This document shows, piece by piece, positions 1-12,145 of a DNA stretch of 64,000 nucleotides. The stretch is from the NCBI GenBank assembly GCA_000231825.2, contig JH720344.1, forward strand, positions 163,169-227,168, written 5' to 3'. The translations under genes and the position numbers were made by a program. The stretch comes from Tetrahymena elliotti 4EA. Taxonomy: Eukaryota > Ciliophora > Oligohymenophorea > Hymenostomatida > Tetrahymenidae. The notes beneath the pieces were generated by a model. That model was not told the origin of the DNA, ran no database searches, and saw only the letters and a list, made by a program, of their open reading frames with translations. Numbering within the stretch: position 1 is the stretch's first letter; each line of letters opens with the position of its first letter.

Positions 1-414
1 TCAATAGCTGCAATACTATTGAGTATTGGATACCCTATCTATCTTTATAATTCTGACTCTGCATCTGAACTAGCTACTCCTTTTATAATCCAAATAATAA
101 TATATTATATTCTAATAATATTAATTGCAGTAACATTCATAAAAACATTACCATACTTATTTAAAGTGAATGTAATACTACTAATCATTACATTTCTTTA
201 TACAATAGTTATTACTGTTGTTTCTGGTTTTGTAGAGTTTAATAATGATGGAAATAATAGTACTGGCCTACGTTTTGCTATTTAAATACCATGCATATTC
301 ATCCTATTGTTTTCTTTTATTGCTTTTTCAGTTATGATAGTCTGCACTAAAAGATTTTTAATTTTAGCAAAGCAGCTAGATCAAAGTGAATTTAGCGATT
401 CAGCTTGTATTTGA
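1..414 (+). CDS. Four-pass membrane protein, array family subtype A, 3' part
   Basis: The window opens inside this gene; 137 codons are read in frame 1 with TAA/TAG as Gln to a TGA at 412-414. The fragment covers the membrane half: a segment around SIAAILLSIGYPIYL, two further hydrophobic segments, and a last segment before the conserved KRFL.LAKQLDQSEF tail that ends SACI. It closely matches the 3' half of the complete subtype A copy at 2031-3014 (the GYPIYL motif, the VSGFVEFN loop and the same tail), so it is the first visible copy of the tandem array. Function is unknown; four hydrophobic helices imply an integral membrane protein. The start lies outside the window. Confidence 0.8.
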
Positions 415-1584
415 ATTAATCAATTAAATATTCTCATACATAAATCCATAAACAAATTTTCATAAAACATTTATAAATTATATTTTTATTAGAATCAGTA
501 TTTAGTTTAATGTAAAACTCTTTAATCAACCTTTCAATTCTAAATTTATTTTAAATTCAATGAAAAAAATTACTTTTGAGATTAACTAAAATCTTTAAAA
601 TAAAAAGTATCTAATAATTATTAGTAATTGTACTTGAACAAAAATTTTTGTAATTGTGAAATTAGCTTTTATTTTCAAAAATTATTTTCAAGTGTTTTTT
701 TTTAATTAAACATTTTAATACTCATTTAGAAAATTTTTATTTTAAGCTTTCATTTAAAAGCATTAATTATTGCACCAGATAAAATTTTAGTAAGTTATTT
801 TAATAGTTTCTTTAATAGATTCTAAGTGTTCATAATAGACTAAAATGAGCAATCTGGAATTCAATCAATTTTTATGTTTTCCAAATATTGTTAAAACTAT
901 CTATTGCCGATGCTATTATTACTGTTCACATTCAATTTCATTCTTCATAGTTTTACAACCATGTTCTTTCTTTCTTTCTTCCAAAATTACAAAAATAATT
1001 GATAAAATTGTTCTATTGGTTGTATTTCTTCAATATTTTTCCATATTTTCTACTTAATTAGGGGCAAAATATTTTGAGATACTTGAAAGAAAATTTTTGG
1101 GAAAAAAAGTTTTTAAAAAAATGTGCAATAATATCAAATTAAAAAATGAAGAAATTGGTAATTATGTTTTTTTATTTTGATAATAGAGATTAACACTCAA
1201 AGATTCGAAATATCTTAATTTTTTTGTAATGTTTGGATGCAACTCAATAAATTAATTAAGACTTTTTATAAAAATTTAATCGAAATTAGAAATAGAGAAA
1301 ATCGAGCATTTTAAGATAAGTTAAATTTAAGCTTATATATGACTAATTTTAGATTGCTGAGGCATGTTATTTTACATGCGTATACAAATTGTTAATTTAT
1401 TTTTAAATTTTGACATAAAACATATCAACTAGGTACTGGCTATGCTATAAGTTTGTGTAGATTAAGATAATTTGAAAAAATTATAACTTTCATTACTTAA
1501 AATATTGATCTAAAAATAGAATAAGAAACATATGCAGTATTATCTTAACATTTTTGTATTAAATGATATTAAATAGATATATAG
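415..1584. other. Intergenic, array spacer
   Basis: AT-rich spacer between the first two array copies. An open frame starting at 845 is Cys/Phe/Ile-rich, has no resemblance to the array proteins and is interpreted as chance. Parts around 1060-1370 recur in the spacer at 4900-5100, for example the text near 1230-1330 against that near 4970-5060, showing that spacers were duplicated together with genes. Confidence 0.5.
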
Positions 1585-1670
1585 AAAAATTGATTTAAAT
1601 TAATATTAGTACTTGAATAGATAGACAAAGAAGCAAATTAATTAAATTTTGAAATTATCTTTCTATCTAC
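1585..1670 (+). promoter_or_regulatory. Conserved upstream block, subtype A copy
   Basis: A block containing TTGATTTAAATTAATATTAG followed by a TACTTGAATAGATAGA stretch and a TCTATC-rich run lies about 440 bp before the ATG at 2031. Nearly the same block is found at 5306-5392 before the next subtype A gene, and the core TTGATTTAAATTAAT is shared with subtype B upstream blocks. Conservation relative to the gene suggests a promoter or 5' leader element, but it could simply be duplicated flank. Confidence 0.4.
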
Positions 1671-2030
1671 CTAATTAAAAAATTTAAATTTTACTGAAAT
1701 AGACAAATTTATTATCAAAACAACTAAGCCTAAAATCAAACTAAATAAGAATCTACTTTGTCGAAACTATCATACTATCTTTAGCCTTTAAGTTTTAATG
1801 GACAATTTTGAGAATATCTTTGAGTACTTACAACTTTTTTATTAACTTGGAAATATTTTAATCATTAGCAATTTCCATCAAATTATCAAAATTATCATTT
1901 CAATAATTTGATTACATAATTTAATTAATAAACCCTCTTTAAATTGAAGTACATCATATTTGCTTTAATAAATTTTTAATTAAGTTAAAAAAATTAAATC
2001 AATCAAAGTATTTAAAAAAAAGAAAAGAAA

Positions 2031-3014
2031 ATGAGAAATAACTACGATATTTATTAGAATAACCAAAACTATCAAATCCCATAGTACAATTAGTAGACTC
2101 AAGCTTAGTCTTATTTGACAGGAATGCCAATAGATTATAATGCTGATAATTATAATAACAATCAAATGAACAATCATTTTCCTTAATAGTTTCCAAACAA
2201 CTAAGCTTACGTTTTACCAATTTAATAAAATCCTGTGGTAATGATCAATGCTAATCCTGATTTGGTCAATCTTCAATTTTCAAATCCTGAGATAATATAC
2301 TGTACTGCTTCAATAAGGGCCAGAAAGAAATACATGCATTAAGCAGTAGGAGTACATGGAATGATTAATGCATTACAATAGATATACTCCGAATTCAATT
2401 TATAGATTCCTAAACTCGATTTAATTGGATAATTTAATTTTCTATCAGTTAATTAAATGGAAAGCAAGGTGATTTAACCAATTATTGATAAAAATATGAG
2501 TGTGTATAGCGAGACAATTAGAAATAGTAAGTTAGTGTATTGCTGCAAAACTTTATAGAAGAAAACCATTTCATACTTTTACTATTCCTTCATTTTACAA
2601 TTAATAGCTGCAATATTATTGAGTATTGGATACCCTATCTATCTCTCTAATTCCGACTCTGCATCTGAACTAGCTGCTCCTTTTATCATTCAAATAATAA
2701 TATATTACATTCTAATAATTTGCATGGTCTTAGCATTCTCAAAAACATTACCATAGTTATTTAAAGTAAATATCTTGCTTATCGTCCTTACATTTCTATA
2801 TAGCGCAATTATAATTGGTGTTTCTGGTTTTGTAGAGTTTAATACAGATGGAAGTAATAGTATTGCTCTACGTTTTGTAGTTTAAATACCAAGCATATTC
2901 ATCCTATTGTTTTCCTTAGCTTCTTTCTCAACCATGATAGCCTGCACTAAAAGATTTTTAGTTTTAGTAAAGCAGCTAGACCAAAGTGAATTTAGTGGTT
3001 CAGTTTGTATTTGA
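2031..3014 (+). CDS. Four-pass membrane protein, array family subtype A (intact)
   Basis: An uninterrupted 327-codon frame from ATG at 2031 to TGA at 3012-3014. Residues 1-75 are rich in Gln, Asn and Tyr and look disordered. Next comes a soluble conserved block with ARKKYMHQAVGVHGMINAL, LIGQFNF and KVIQPII. The last ~150 residues hold four hydrophobic segments, beginning with FILQLIAAILLSIGYPIYL, and the tail KRFLVLVKQLDQSEF ends in CI. The start was chosen because the Gln/Asn leader is shared with the copy at 5789 and no upstream in-frame ATG improves it. No catalytic motif is visible and the family is not recognised. It is the best-preserved subtype A member and serves as reference for the decayed copies. 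Confidence 0.8.
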
Positions 3015-3626
3015 ACTCATACACTCTTTCAGACATAAAAGTGTCTTGGCAAATTTTTATAAAGCAACTATTAATTGTATTTTTATTAGAAACTATTAAA
3101 ATAGAATTTTGTTTTATATATAAATTAATATTTTATCAACCTTACAATCCATAATTTTCATTTGCTAAAAATTTTTTTTTTTTTTGAAATTAAATAAAAA
3201 TTTATCTCTAATTTTTAAGTTTATTGATAATAAAAATATGATTAAACATAATGAAAAATGCATTATTTAATTAATTAATACTTGTAAGTATTTTAAATTA
3301 ATTTTTAGATTAAAAAATGTCTGGTTTCAAAGAATTTTCTGATTAAATTTAAAATGCTTTGAATTATTGTTTTAAAATTGTAAGATAATCAGTGAAAAAA
3401 ATTATTTATTTTTTAATTAATGGTTTATAAAATTGACAAGTAATTTTAAGACAGTTGAATGTTGATAATAATAAGCCTAAATTTAGATAATCATGATAAA
3501 AAAAAAAGCTTCATTAAAAAAGAAATTAATCAACATACTAATAACTCAAAGTGATTTTACGAAAGTAAAAATAATTAAAATTTTTATATTTATATAAAAC
3601 ATAAAGAATTAATTTATTAAATTGTA
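3015..3626. other. Intergenic, array spacer
   Basis: AT-rich spacer with poly(T) runs. It contains text repeated before the other subtype B copies: an AAAAAAGAAATCAATC-like stretch and a GTGATTTTA(C/T)G stretch near 3540-3570, matching 7210-7290, 9430-9500 and 12790-12870. No gene is seen. Confidence 0.5.
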
Positions 3627-3696
3627 TTTAGCTGATCTTATTCAGTAGCTAGCTGATCAGCAAATATAATAGAAGAATTGATTTAAATTAATATCA
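3627..3696 (+). promoter_or_regulatory. Conserved upstream block, subtype B copy
   Basis: Contains AGCTGATCTTATTCAGTAGC, then the palindrome CTGATCAG, then AATATAATAGAAGAATTGAT running into TTTAAATTAATAT. The same order recurs at about 7355, 9568, 12940 and, degenerate, 15112. It sits about 300-520 bp before each subtype B ATG. A regulatory role is inferred only from repeated position. Confidence 0.4.
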
Positions 3697-3990
3697 GCAA
3701 ATTAATAAAAGATATGTTTGTGTGTTTCAAATTTCAAAAATAAAAGATAACCTTTAAAGCGTTTTGTATCTATCTATCTATCGTATATTTTTCTTCTTTT
3801 TTCTTTAATCTTGCTAAATCCTTATCATTTGGTTTTATTTTTACTTCGTTTTAGAAAAATATCTTGATAAGTGTTTCACTTTAAATGTAGATTTGATTTC
3901 GTATTTTTTAATAAATTAATAAATGAAAAAAATAACAAAAAACTTGGAAATTCTAAATTAACAATAATTACAAATAAAAGGAATCCAAAA

Positions 3991-4758
3991 ATGAACAATA
4001 ACAATGACCATCATAACCTTATTAATAATTAAAATAACCCTGAACATTTGTATTGCATGGTTTAAACAGGAAAAAAAACAGATATTAATTATATAGATGT
4101 TACTGCACTGATAAATGCCTTATAGCAAATTTAATTTGAATAGAATTTAGTTATTCCCAATCTCAATTTATTAGGATAATTTAATTTTGCATCAGCTGAT
4201 CAAATGGAACGAAAAGTGATTCAGCCAATAATTGGTAGCAATATGAATATTTCTAGTGAGATAATTAGAAATGGTAAGTTAATATATTGCTGTAAGATTT
4301 TATAGTAGTAAGCTAAAAAGTACTTTTACTATACACTAGCCATTCTATCTATAATTGCTTGTTTATTGACAATTGGCTATCTTATCTATATTACTAGATA
4401 TGATGCAGGTCCTTAAGCTTTATTTGGAATTCATATTTTGATTTACTACTTTTAGATTACTATTTTGATTTTTTCTGTTACAAAAGCTAATTTAAGATTA
4501 CTTAGACTAAATATAATTTTTGCTATCATAAGTTTTATATTTTGTATAGCAATTACACTTCTATCTATTATTTAGGAGAGAAACTCAGATAAGAATATTG
4601 GATTAATTTTAGCTATTGAAGCACCTTCTTAAACTTTTTTGATATTATGTTTAATCTCCTACGGATATTTAGCTGAAAAAATTTAAAGATTTTTAGTTTT
4701 AGTAAACCAGCTAGACTAAACTGAGTTTTTAAAGAATTATTTTTTGATAAATAATTGA
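3991..4758 (+). CDS. Four-pass membrane protein, array family subtype B (short)
   Basis: 255 codons from ATG at 3991 to TGA at 4756-4758 with no break. It shares with subtype A the NALQQI, LLGQFNF, QMERKVIQPII, RNGKLIYCC and FLVLVNQLDQTEF blocks, and it has four hydrophobic segments starting at YFYYTLAILSIIACLLTIGY. Compared with the B copies at 10147 and 13446 (325 and 324 aa) it lacks about 70 residues of the N-terminal Asn/Gln-rich region, apparently by an internal deletion near the start. The membrane part is complete, so it may still be functional. The family is unrecognised. Confidence 0.75.
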
Positions 4759-5305
4759 AAAAAAATAAAACACATATTATAAATTTGTAAATTTTATAAA
4801 ATAGATTCTACTTATTCTGTTTTTTTTTAACTTAAAAATTTGAACATGTTTGTTTTTTTTGACAACACCTCTAAATTAGTAGTTTTATTTTTTTATTTTG
4901 ATTTTCCTAAAATATTATATTAAAAATGAGTGCAATCAAAATATTTTGCGCACTTTTCTGTATGTTGGATACTACTCAATAAATTAAGACTTTTAACAAA
5001 AAGTTCATTAAAACTTGAAAATAGAAAAAATTGAGCATTTTAAGATAAGTTAAATTCAAGTTTAATTGACTATTTTTAGAATGCTATTTTACAAGATAAA
5101 GTAGAAATATTGTTAATCTATTTTAAGTGGTTAACATAAAAAAGCATCAAGGAGAAACTTGCAATACAACAAGAAGGTAGAAAAAGGAGATAAATTGGAA
5201 AATTTGTCATTTCCATTACATGAAAAAGTGTTTCCAAAATTAGAATTATTTACGTGCATTATTATTATTTTAGCAGATACATAATTAAACATAATAAACA
5301 GAAAT
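4759..5305. other. Intergenic, array spacer
   Basis: AT-rich spacer. Around 4970-5060 it repeats text of the spacer at 1230-1330, in keeping with duplication of gene plus flank. No gene seen. Confidence 0.5.
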
Positions 5306-5392
5306 ATAGAAAAATTGATTTAAATTAATATTAGTACTTGAATAGATAGAGATAAACAAATTAATTAAATTTTGAAATTATCTATCTATCTA
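5306..5392 (+). promoter_or_regulatory. Conserved upstream block, subtype A copy
   Basis: Matches the block at 1585-1670 over most of its length: AAAATTGATTTAAATTAATA, TAGTACTTGAATAGATAGA, and the TTGAAATTATCTATCTATC tail. It lies about 480 bp upstream of the broken subtype A copy at 5789, so the block has outlived the coding frame it accompanies. Confidence 0.4.
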
Positions 5393-5788
5393 CTGAATTC
5401 AAAATTACAAAATTTAAATTTTACTGAAATAGACAAATTTATCATCAAAACAACTAAGCCTAAAAATTTTTACTCAATATAAATTATCTTAGTTTACTAA
5501 CATATTACCTTTAGCTTTTAAGCTTTAATGGTAATCTTTATCGTACATATAGCGTTTACTGAATTAATATATTTAATATTTTAGTTTTATTAATTTGAAT
5601 TTATTAATCAATGACAGATTCCATCAAATTATCAAAATAATTTTTGCTTTCAATTTTTATTAAAGAAATTAATTGGTACACCCTCTTGAAATTGAAGTAA
5701 ATTATTTTTGTTTTAATTAATTTTTATTAAGTTAAAAAAATATAATCATTCAAGTATTTAAAAAGAAAATAAAGTAAAGTAAAGTTAA

Positions 5789-6792
5789 ATGATAAATAAC
5801 AACTAAATAAATCATAATAACTAGGACTTTTAAATCCCTTAGTAAAATTACTAGATTCAAGCTGAGCATTATTTGATTGGAATGCCAGTAGATTATAATA
5901 CTAATCATTATAATAATAATCAAATTAATAATAACTTTCCTTAATAGTACCCAAATAAATAAGTTTAAATTTTACCAATGCCAAATTAATAAAATCCTGC
6001 TATGATAATGAATGGTAATCCTAACTTGTTCAATGTTCAATTTTCAAATCCTGAGATAATATACTGTTCAGCTTCAATAAGGGCCAGAAAGAAATACATG
6101 CATTAAGCAGTAGGAGTACATGGAATGATTAATGCATTACAATAGATTTACTCAGAATACAACTTATCTTTTCCTTAACTCAATTTGATTGGACAATTTA
6201 ATTTTCTATCAGCTAATTAAATGGAAGACAAGGTGATTTAGCCAATCATTGATAATAATTTGAGTGTCTCTAGTGAGGCAATTAGAAATGGAAAGATCGA
6301 AATAGTAAGTTAGTGTATTGCTGCAAAACTTTATAGAAGAAAACCATTTCATACTTTTACTATTCCTTCATTTTACAATTAATAGCTGCAATATTATTGA
6401 GTATTGGATACCCTATCTATCTCTCTAATTCCGACTCTGCATCTAAACTAGCTACTCCTTTTATCATTCAAATAATAATATATTACATTCTAATAATTTG
6501 CATGGTCTTAGCATTCTCAAAAACATTACCATAGTTATTTAAACTAAATGTTTTTCTTATCATCCTTACATTTCTTTATAGTGCAATACTCATTGGTGTT
6601 TCTGGTTTTGTAGAATTTAATACTGATGGAAGCAATAGTACTGTTCTCCGATTCGCTATTTAAATACCAAGCATATTCATCCTAATGTTTTCCTTAGTTT
6701 ATTTCTCAGTTATGATAGCCTGTGCTAAAAGATTTTTAGTTTTAGTAAAGCAGCTAGACCAAAGTGAATTTATTGATTCAAATTGTATTTGA
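5789..6792 (+). pseudogene. Array family subtype A, broken by a 14-bp insertion
   Basis: From ATG at 5789 the frame follows the 2031 copy through the Gln/Asn leader and the KKYMHQAVGVHGMINALQ and KVIQPI blocks. Near 6290-6305 the text TTAGAAATGGAAAGATCGAAATAG replaces TTAGAAATAG, a 14-bp insertion with GAAAT at both ends. This shifts the frame, so the first frame stops at TGA 6398-6400 after 203 codons. The membrane half (GYPIYL, VSGFVEFN, KRFLVLVKQLDQSEF) is intact in the other frame and ends at TGA 6790-6792. Removing 14 bp would give a full-length frame, so the lesion is recent. It is too short for an intron. A truncated soluble product remains possible. Confidence 0.8.
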
Positions 6793-7354
6793 ATTAATCT
6801 ATTAAAAACACTCTTTCAAACATAAACAGCAAATTTTATTAAAAGAAAAACGAATTGCATTTTTATTTGAAGCTATTAAAATAGTATTTTGCTTTTATTT
6901 ATAAATTATTTAATAATCAACCTCTTAATTCTTAATTTTAATTTTCTCAAGATCTTTTTTTTGAAATCAACTAAAAGTTTATTAAATAAATATATAAACT
7001 GTTTTAAAATTGTAATTAAAAAAGCAAAAAAAATAAAAGAATAAAATAAAAATAAATTAATCAAGATCTTCAAATTTGAAATAATTTTTTAATTAATGAT
7101 AATTAACTAAAATAGACAAATAACTTTTGAGGTAATTGAATGCTGATAATATTGTGCCTACATTTAGATAATCCGGATTAAAAAAAACAAACTTAATTTG
7201 AATGATTTGAAAAAAGAAATCAATCTATCAACAGCTACTAAAAATAGATTCAAATAAATTTTGTTATTATTTAAAGTGATTTTATGGAAGCAAAAATAAT
7301 GAAAATTTAATATAAAACTTGAGAATTAATTTATTAAATTCTTTTAAAATTGTA
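6793..7354. other. Intergenic, array spacer
   Basis: AT-rich spacer before a subtype B copy, with the AAAAAAGAAATCAATCTATC motif near 7210 shared by other B spacers. No gene seen. Confidence 0.5.
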
Positions 7355-7413
7355 TTAAGCTTATCTTATTAGGTAGCTAGCTGATCAGGAAATATAATAG
7401 AATAACTGATTTA
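7355..7413 (+). promoter_or_regulatory. Conserved upstream block, subtype B copy
   Basis: GTAGCTAGCTGATCAGGAAA and ATATAATAGAATAACTGATT running into TAAATTAATAT, matching the block at 3627-3696. It lies about 470 bp before the decayed B copy at 7878. Confidence 0.35.
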
Positions 7414-7877
7414 AATTAATATCAATAAACAAATAAAAGAAATACGAATGGAATACTAACTAAGAATTTTAGGTCTATTTGAATTATTTATTAGTAAATA
7501 AATTTATTATGAAATGTATTATTCAAATATCAAATATAGTAGTATTTAAATGTCTACAAAATCTTGAAATAGATTGTATAAAATTTCAAAAATAAAAGAT
7601 AACCTTTTGAAGCATTTTATGTCTATCATCTATTATTATTATATGGTAGATTTTGCTTTATTTACAAATAGGTATTAACACTCTTCTTTTTTCTTTAATC
7701 TTGCTAAGATCATTATTATTTTGTTTTATGTTTACTTCGTTTTAGAAAAATATCTTGATAAATTTTTCACTTTAAATGTAGTTTTGATTTCGTATTTTTT
7801 ATAAATTAAATAATGAAAAAATAATAAAAAACTTGGAAATTCTAAATTAGCAATAAACAAATAAAAAAAACCCAAAA

Positions 7878-8859
7878 ATGAACAATAATAATTCCCAAAA
7901 TCAGTACCAACATTTTTATGATGCTCCTTAAAATAATAGCAACAATCATTATGACAATTAAAATGATAGTTTAGGAGAGCCACTAAATTATTAACAAAAT
8001 AATAATAATAATTTTGGAAATTAAAATCTTTAACAACAAGTACAAGGAAACCTTAATAATTATTAGTAAAATCATGTTGCTATTATTAATGCTAATCCTA
8101 ATATTATTAATAATTAAAATCAAAACCCTGAAAAATTTTTTTGCATATCTTACACAGAGGCAAGAAAAAGAAGAGGTATTAATGAAAGCCAAGTTATTAT
8201 ATATCTCAGATGAATGCCTTATAGCAAATTTACTCTGAATTGAATTTAGTTATTCCCAATCTCAATTTATTAGGATAATTTAATTTTGCATCAGCTGATC
8301 AAATGGAACAAAAAGTTATTCAACCAATAATTGGTAGCAATATGAATATTTCTAGCCAGGTAATTAGAAATGATAAGTTTGTATATTGCTGTAAAACTTT
8401 ACAGTAAAAAGCTAAGAAGCGCTTTTATTATGCACTATCCTCTCTATCAATATAATATTCTTATTGACAATAGGCTATTCTATCTATATTACTAGTTATG
8501 GTGTAGATTCTGAATATATTGCTTTATTGTAGTCCATATTTGGATTTACTGTATTTAGATTATCATTTTGATAATATCTGTTACACAAAGTAATTTAAGG
8601 TTAGTTAGAATAAATAAAATATTTGATATAATATTTGTTTTATTTGCTGGACTAGTAATATTTTTTTCTGTAACTATGAAGAAACAAACATACATCACCA
8701 AATAATAATACTGGATTATTTTTAGCTATTGAAGCACCTACTTAAATTTTATTGATATTTAATTTTATCTTCTATGCAGACTTAACTTCATATGTTAGAA
8801 GATTTTTAGTTTTAGTAGATTAAATAAGCTAACTTAAATTCTTAACTGGTACTTTTTGA
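7878..8859 (+). pseudogene. Array family subtype B, multiply frameshifted
   Basis: ATG at 7878 opens the Asn/Gln-rich leader seen at 10147 and 13446. The frame fails near 8200 (TGA in the NALQQIYSEL region) and resumes in another frame, fails again near 8450 just before the LTIGYSIYIT segment, again near 8525, and again near 8700 before the NNTGLFLAIEAP segment. At least four indels are needed to follow the intact copies to the TGA at 8857-8859. The order of conserved blocks is complete, so this is a full-length but dead copy, older than the one at 5789. The C-terminal motif RRFLVLV is still readable. Confidence 0.8.
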
Positions 8860-9567
8860 TTATAAAAAAAAAGAAGTCTAACTAAATTTTATAAAATTAC
8901 TATGAAATTTAAAAACATTCTAAATTTTTTGTAAATTTTTATAAAATATTGTTATTTCCTAAAAATGAGTATTGTAATTTTATCAAAAATATAATAAAAT
9001 GCTGTAAAATATTTCTGATTTTAAGTTAATTGAGAACCAAAAATATTTTTAAAAATGAATTAAATTACATTAATTATCTAATTAATACTTAAATTAATTT
9101 TTAGATTAAAAAATTTCATAATTTAAAGAATTTACCATTAAATTTATGAATAAATCAATTTTTTTTGGAGAGATCTTCTTTTATTTTTAAATCAGTTTTT
9201 TTAAACATATGATTGTCTATATTTTGTATGATAATCAAATAATAATTAAATGTTTTCATTAAAATTATTTTTCACTTTTTATAATAGAAAATTCAATAAT
9301 GCTTTAAAATTCTAAATTAAAAAACAAAAAATTTAAGTTAAACTTAAATTAATTAGGATTTTATAATTTGAAATGATGTTGATGATTCTAAATTTATTTA
9401 GTCAGGATAAAAAAACAAGCTTAATTTTGTGGATGAAAAAAAAGAAATCACTAAAAATAAATTAAAAAATATGTTATTATTATTTTAGGTGATTTTATGT
9501 AAACAAAAATGATTAAATTTTTTGTATGGTTTAAAACTTGATAATTAAATTTATTAAATTCTTTTAG
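8860..9567. other. Intergenic, array spacer
   Basis: AT-rich; contains the B-spacer GTGATTTTATGTAAACAAAA stretch near 9490. No gene seen. Confidence 0.5.
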
Positions 9568-9637
9568 AATTGTATTAACTGATCTCATTAGGTAGTAGCT
9601 AATCAGGGAATATAATACAAGAATTGATTTAAATTAA
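9568..9637 (+). promoter_or_regulatory. Conserved upstream block, subtype B copy
   Basis: AACTGATCTCATTAGGTAGT and AATATAATACAAGAATTGAT running into TTAAATTAA, about 520 bp before the intact B gene at 10147. Just downstream (9640-9720) an AAAAAAGAATATAGAAGAAA stretch is repeated twice, a local duplication not seen in the other B spacers. Confidence 0.4.
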
Positions 9638-10146
9638 AATAAAAAAGAATATAGAAGAAATAAAAATTAAATATTAAGAATTTAATTAATATAAAAAAGA
9701 ATATAGAAGAAATACAAATTTAATATTATGAATTTTGGTCTACTTGAATTATTGATTACTTAATTAATTTTTTATCAAATATATTACTCATAAATCTTTT
9801 ATAGTATTTAGATATCTACCAAATCCTCAAATAGATTGTTTCGAATTTCAAATAAAAAAAAGATGACCTATTCAAGCGTTTTGTGTTGTTCATCCATTTT
9901 TAAATGACAGATTTTGTTTTATTTACAATGAAACATTTAGACTTTTCTTTTTGTATTGTTAATATTGCTAAGATCTTTATTATTTTGTTTTATGTCTACT
10001 TCTTTTTATAAAAATATCTAGATAAGTATTTCGCTTTAATTGTAAAAGCTATTTGATATTTTTTTATAAATTAATTAATGAAAAAATAATCAAAAACTAA
10101 AGGAAATTCTTAATTAACAATCACCACTTGTAAAAGAAATCCGAAA

Positions 10147-11124
10147 ATGAACAATAATAATTCCCAAAATCAGTATCAACATTTTTAAGATATTTCTTCA
10201 AATAATAGCATCAATCACTATGATAATTAAAATAACAGTTAAGTAGGGTCAACAATTAATTAACAAAATAATAATAACTATTTTAAATATTAAAATCCTT
10301 AATAATAAGTAGAAGAAAACCCATTAAATGATTAGTAAAATTATGTTGCTGTTGCTGTTGTTAATGCTAATCCTAACCTTATTAATAACTAAAATCAAAA
10401 CCCTGAAATCATATATTGTGCATAAAAAAGCACTACAAAAAGAAGGGGTATTTATTTTATTGAACCTACTACACTGACAAATGCCTTAGAGCAAATTTAC
10501 TCTGAATTGAATTTAGTTATTCCCAATCTCAATTTATTAGGATAATTTAATTTTACATCAGTCTATCAAATGGAAGAAAAAGTGATTCAACCAATAATAA
10601 GTAGCAATAGGAATCTTTCTAATGAGGTAATTAGAAATGGTAAGTTAGTATATTGCTGTCAAACTTTATAGTAAAGAGTTAAGAAATACTTTTACTATAC
10701 ACTAGCTTTTGTATCAATAGTTACAGCTTTATTGACAATAGGTTATCCTATCTATATTACTAAATATGATGTAAGTTCTATAGATGTTACTCTTTTTGCA
10801 GTTCATATTTTGGTTCACTACATTTAGATTATCACTTTTATTATATCTGTTACAAAAACTTATTACAAATTACTTGAACTAAATGCACTCTTTGCTATAT
10901 TAATTTTCCTATATGGTATCTTAGTTTTTGTACTATCTCTAGTTAAAAACATAAACACATCATAAAATAATAATATTGGACTACTCTTAGCTATTTAAGT
11001 AGTTTCTCAAGTTATCTTTTAAATAAGTTTCATTCCCAAAACAGGTTTAGTTTCAAATATGAGAAGATTTTTAGTTTTAGTAAAGCAGCTAGACTAAACT
11101 GAGTTCTTAACTGGTAGTAATTGA
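10147..11124 (+). CDS. Four-pass membrane protein, array family subtype B (intact)
   Basis: 325 codons, ATG at 10147 to TGA at 11122-11124, no break. Residues 1-100 are dominated by Asn and Gln with scattered Tyr and look disordered. A conserved soluble block follows (TNALEQIYSELNLVIPNLNL, LGQFNF, EEKVIQPI). Four hydrophobic segments follow: FYYTLAFVSIVTALLTIGY, the VTLFAVHILVHYIQ region, LFAILIFLYGILVFVLSLV, and a final segment before the MRRFLVLVKQLDQTEF tail. It is flanked by the decayed copies at 7878 and 11660. No enzymatic motif is seen; localisation in a membrane is inferred from hydrophobicity alone. It serves as reference for subtype B. Confidence 0.8.
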
Positions 11125-11659
11125 GAATCAAAAAAAAACACATACAAATAATAGATTTATAAATTTTAAAAATTAAAATGAGTATGAAAAGCATTTAATA
11201 TTATTTGTAAATTGTATTAATTTTTGTTTATTTTATCTCCTAAAAATCCATTTTTATATTTAATAAGAAAATATCAAATAAACACCTTGAAAATTTCCAA
11301 AAGTAAATAACATTTCCACAAAAAAGATTCAGATAATAATTTTTTTCTTTGTTGCCTTTTTCTTTGTGATTAAATTATTAAAATTACCCCATTTAAAGAG
11401 TTAATTTGTTAAAATAATCAAATCAATTTGAGAAAAATAATTTTGTAAATACATTTTAATGTAAAAAAGAAATGACTTAGATTTTTATTAAAAAATAAAA
11501 TTAATTTTTAGTAAATTAAATTTTAAATTAAAATGAAGAAATTTTTATATTAATTTAAATTGCTTGATAAGAAATTTTTATATTAATTTAAATTGCTTGA
11601 TAAGAAATTTAAATTTCTTTATTAACAATTTCATTTGTGTATCTTAGAGCAGTTACAGC
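11125..11659. other. Intergenic with a 33-bp tandem repeat
   Basis: AT-rich spacer. At 11538-11610 the unit GAAATTTTTATATTAATTTA + AATTGCTTGATAA occurs twice exactly plus the start of a third, directly before the truncated subtype A relic. No gene seen. Confidence 0.6.
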
Positions 11660-12145
11660 TTTTAATGAAATAAGAAGATTTAAGCTTAGCATTATTTTAT
11701 AAGAATGCCAATATATTATAACTCTGTTCACTATAATAATAATCAAATGAATAAGTTACCTTATTAACAAGCTTACATTTTACTAATCGAAAAGAAATAA
11801 AATCCTGCCATGATGACTAATGGTAATCCTTAGATAGTATAATGCTAAGTTTTAATAAAGGCTAGAAAGAAATATATGCATTAAGTAGTAGGAGTACATG
11901 GTTTAATTAATGTATTAGGATAGATTTCCTCAGAATTAAATTTATCTCGATTTAATTGGATAATTTAAATTTTCTATCAGCTAATTAAGTAGGAGGCAGC
12001 AAGGTAATTTAATCAATCATTAATAATAATATGGATATCTCTTAGTGATACAATTAGAAGTAATAAAATAGTGTACTGCTTCTAAACTCTGTAGTAGAGA
12101 GCTATTTAATATTTTTACTATTTCTTTATTTTAAAATCATTAGGT
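11660..12145 (+). pseudogene. Array family subtype A, truncated relic
   Basis: Matches the first half of the subtype A copies: MPIYYN, NPAMM, KARKKYMHQVVGVHGLINVL and QLNQ-like blocks are readable, but in changing frames with several indels. It stops around the position of the first membrane segment; the four hydrophobic segments are absent. No conserved upstream block is seen immediately before it. This is the oldest-looking member, a 3'-truncated dead copy lying between two intact B genes. Confidence 0.7.

Noticed and set aside
845..1057. 70-aa open frame in an array spacer
   Set aside because: Cys/Phe/Ile/Ser-rich composition typical of chance frames in AT-rich DNA, not conserved in the equivalent spacer copies.
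7732..8238. Several short frames on both strands around the 7878 copy
   Set aside because: They are shadows of the Asn/Gln-rich leader of the decayed array copy.
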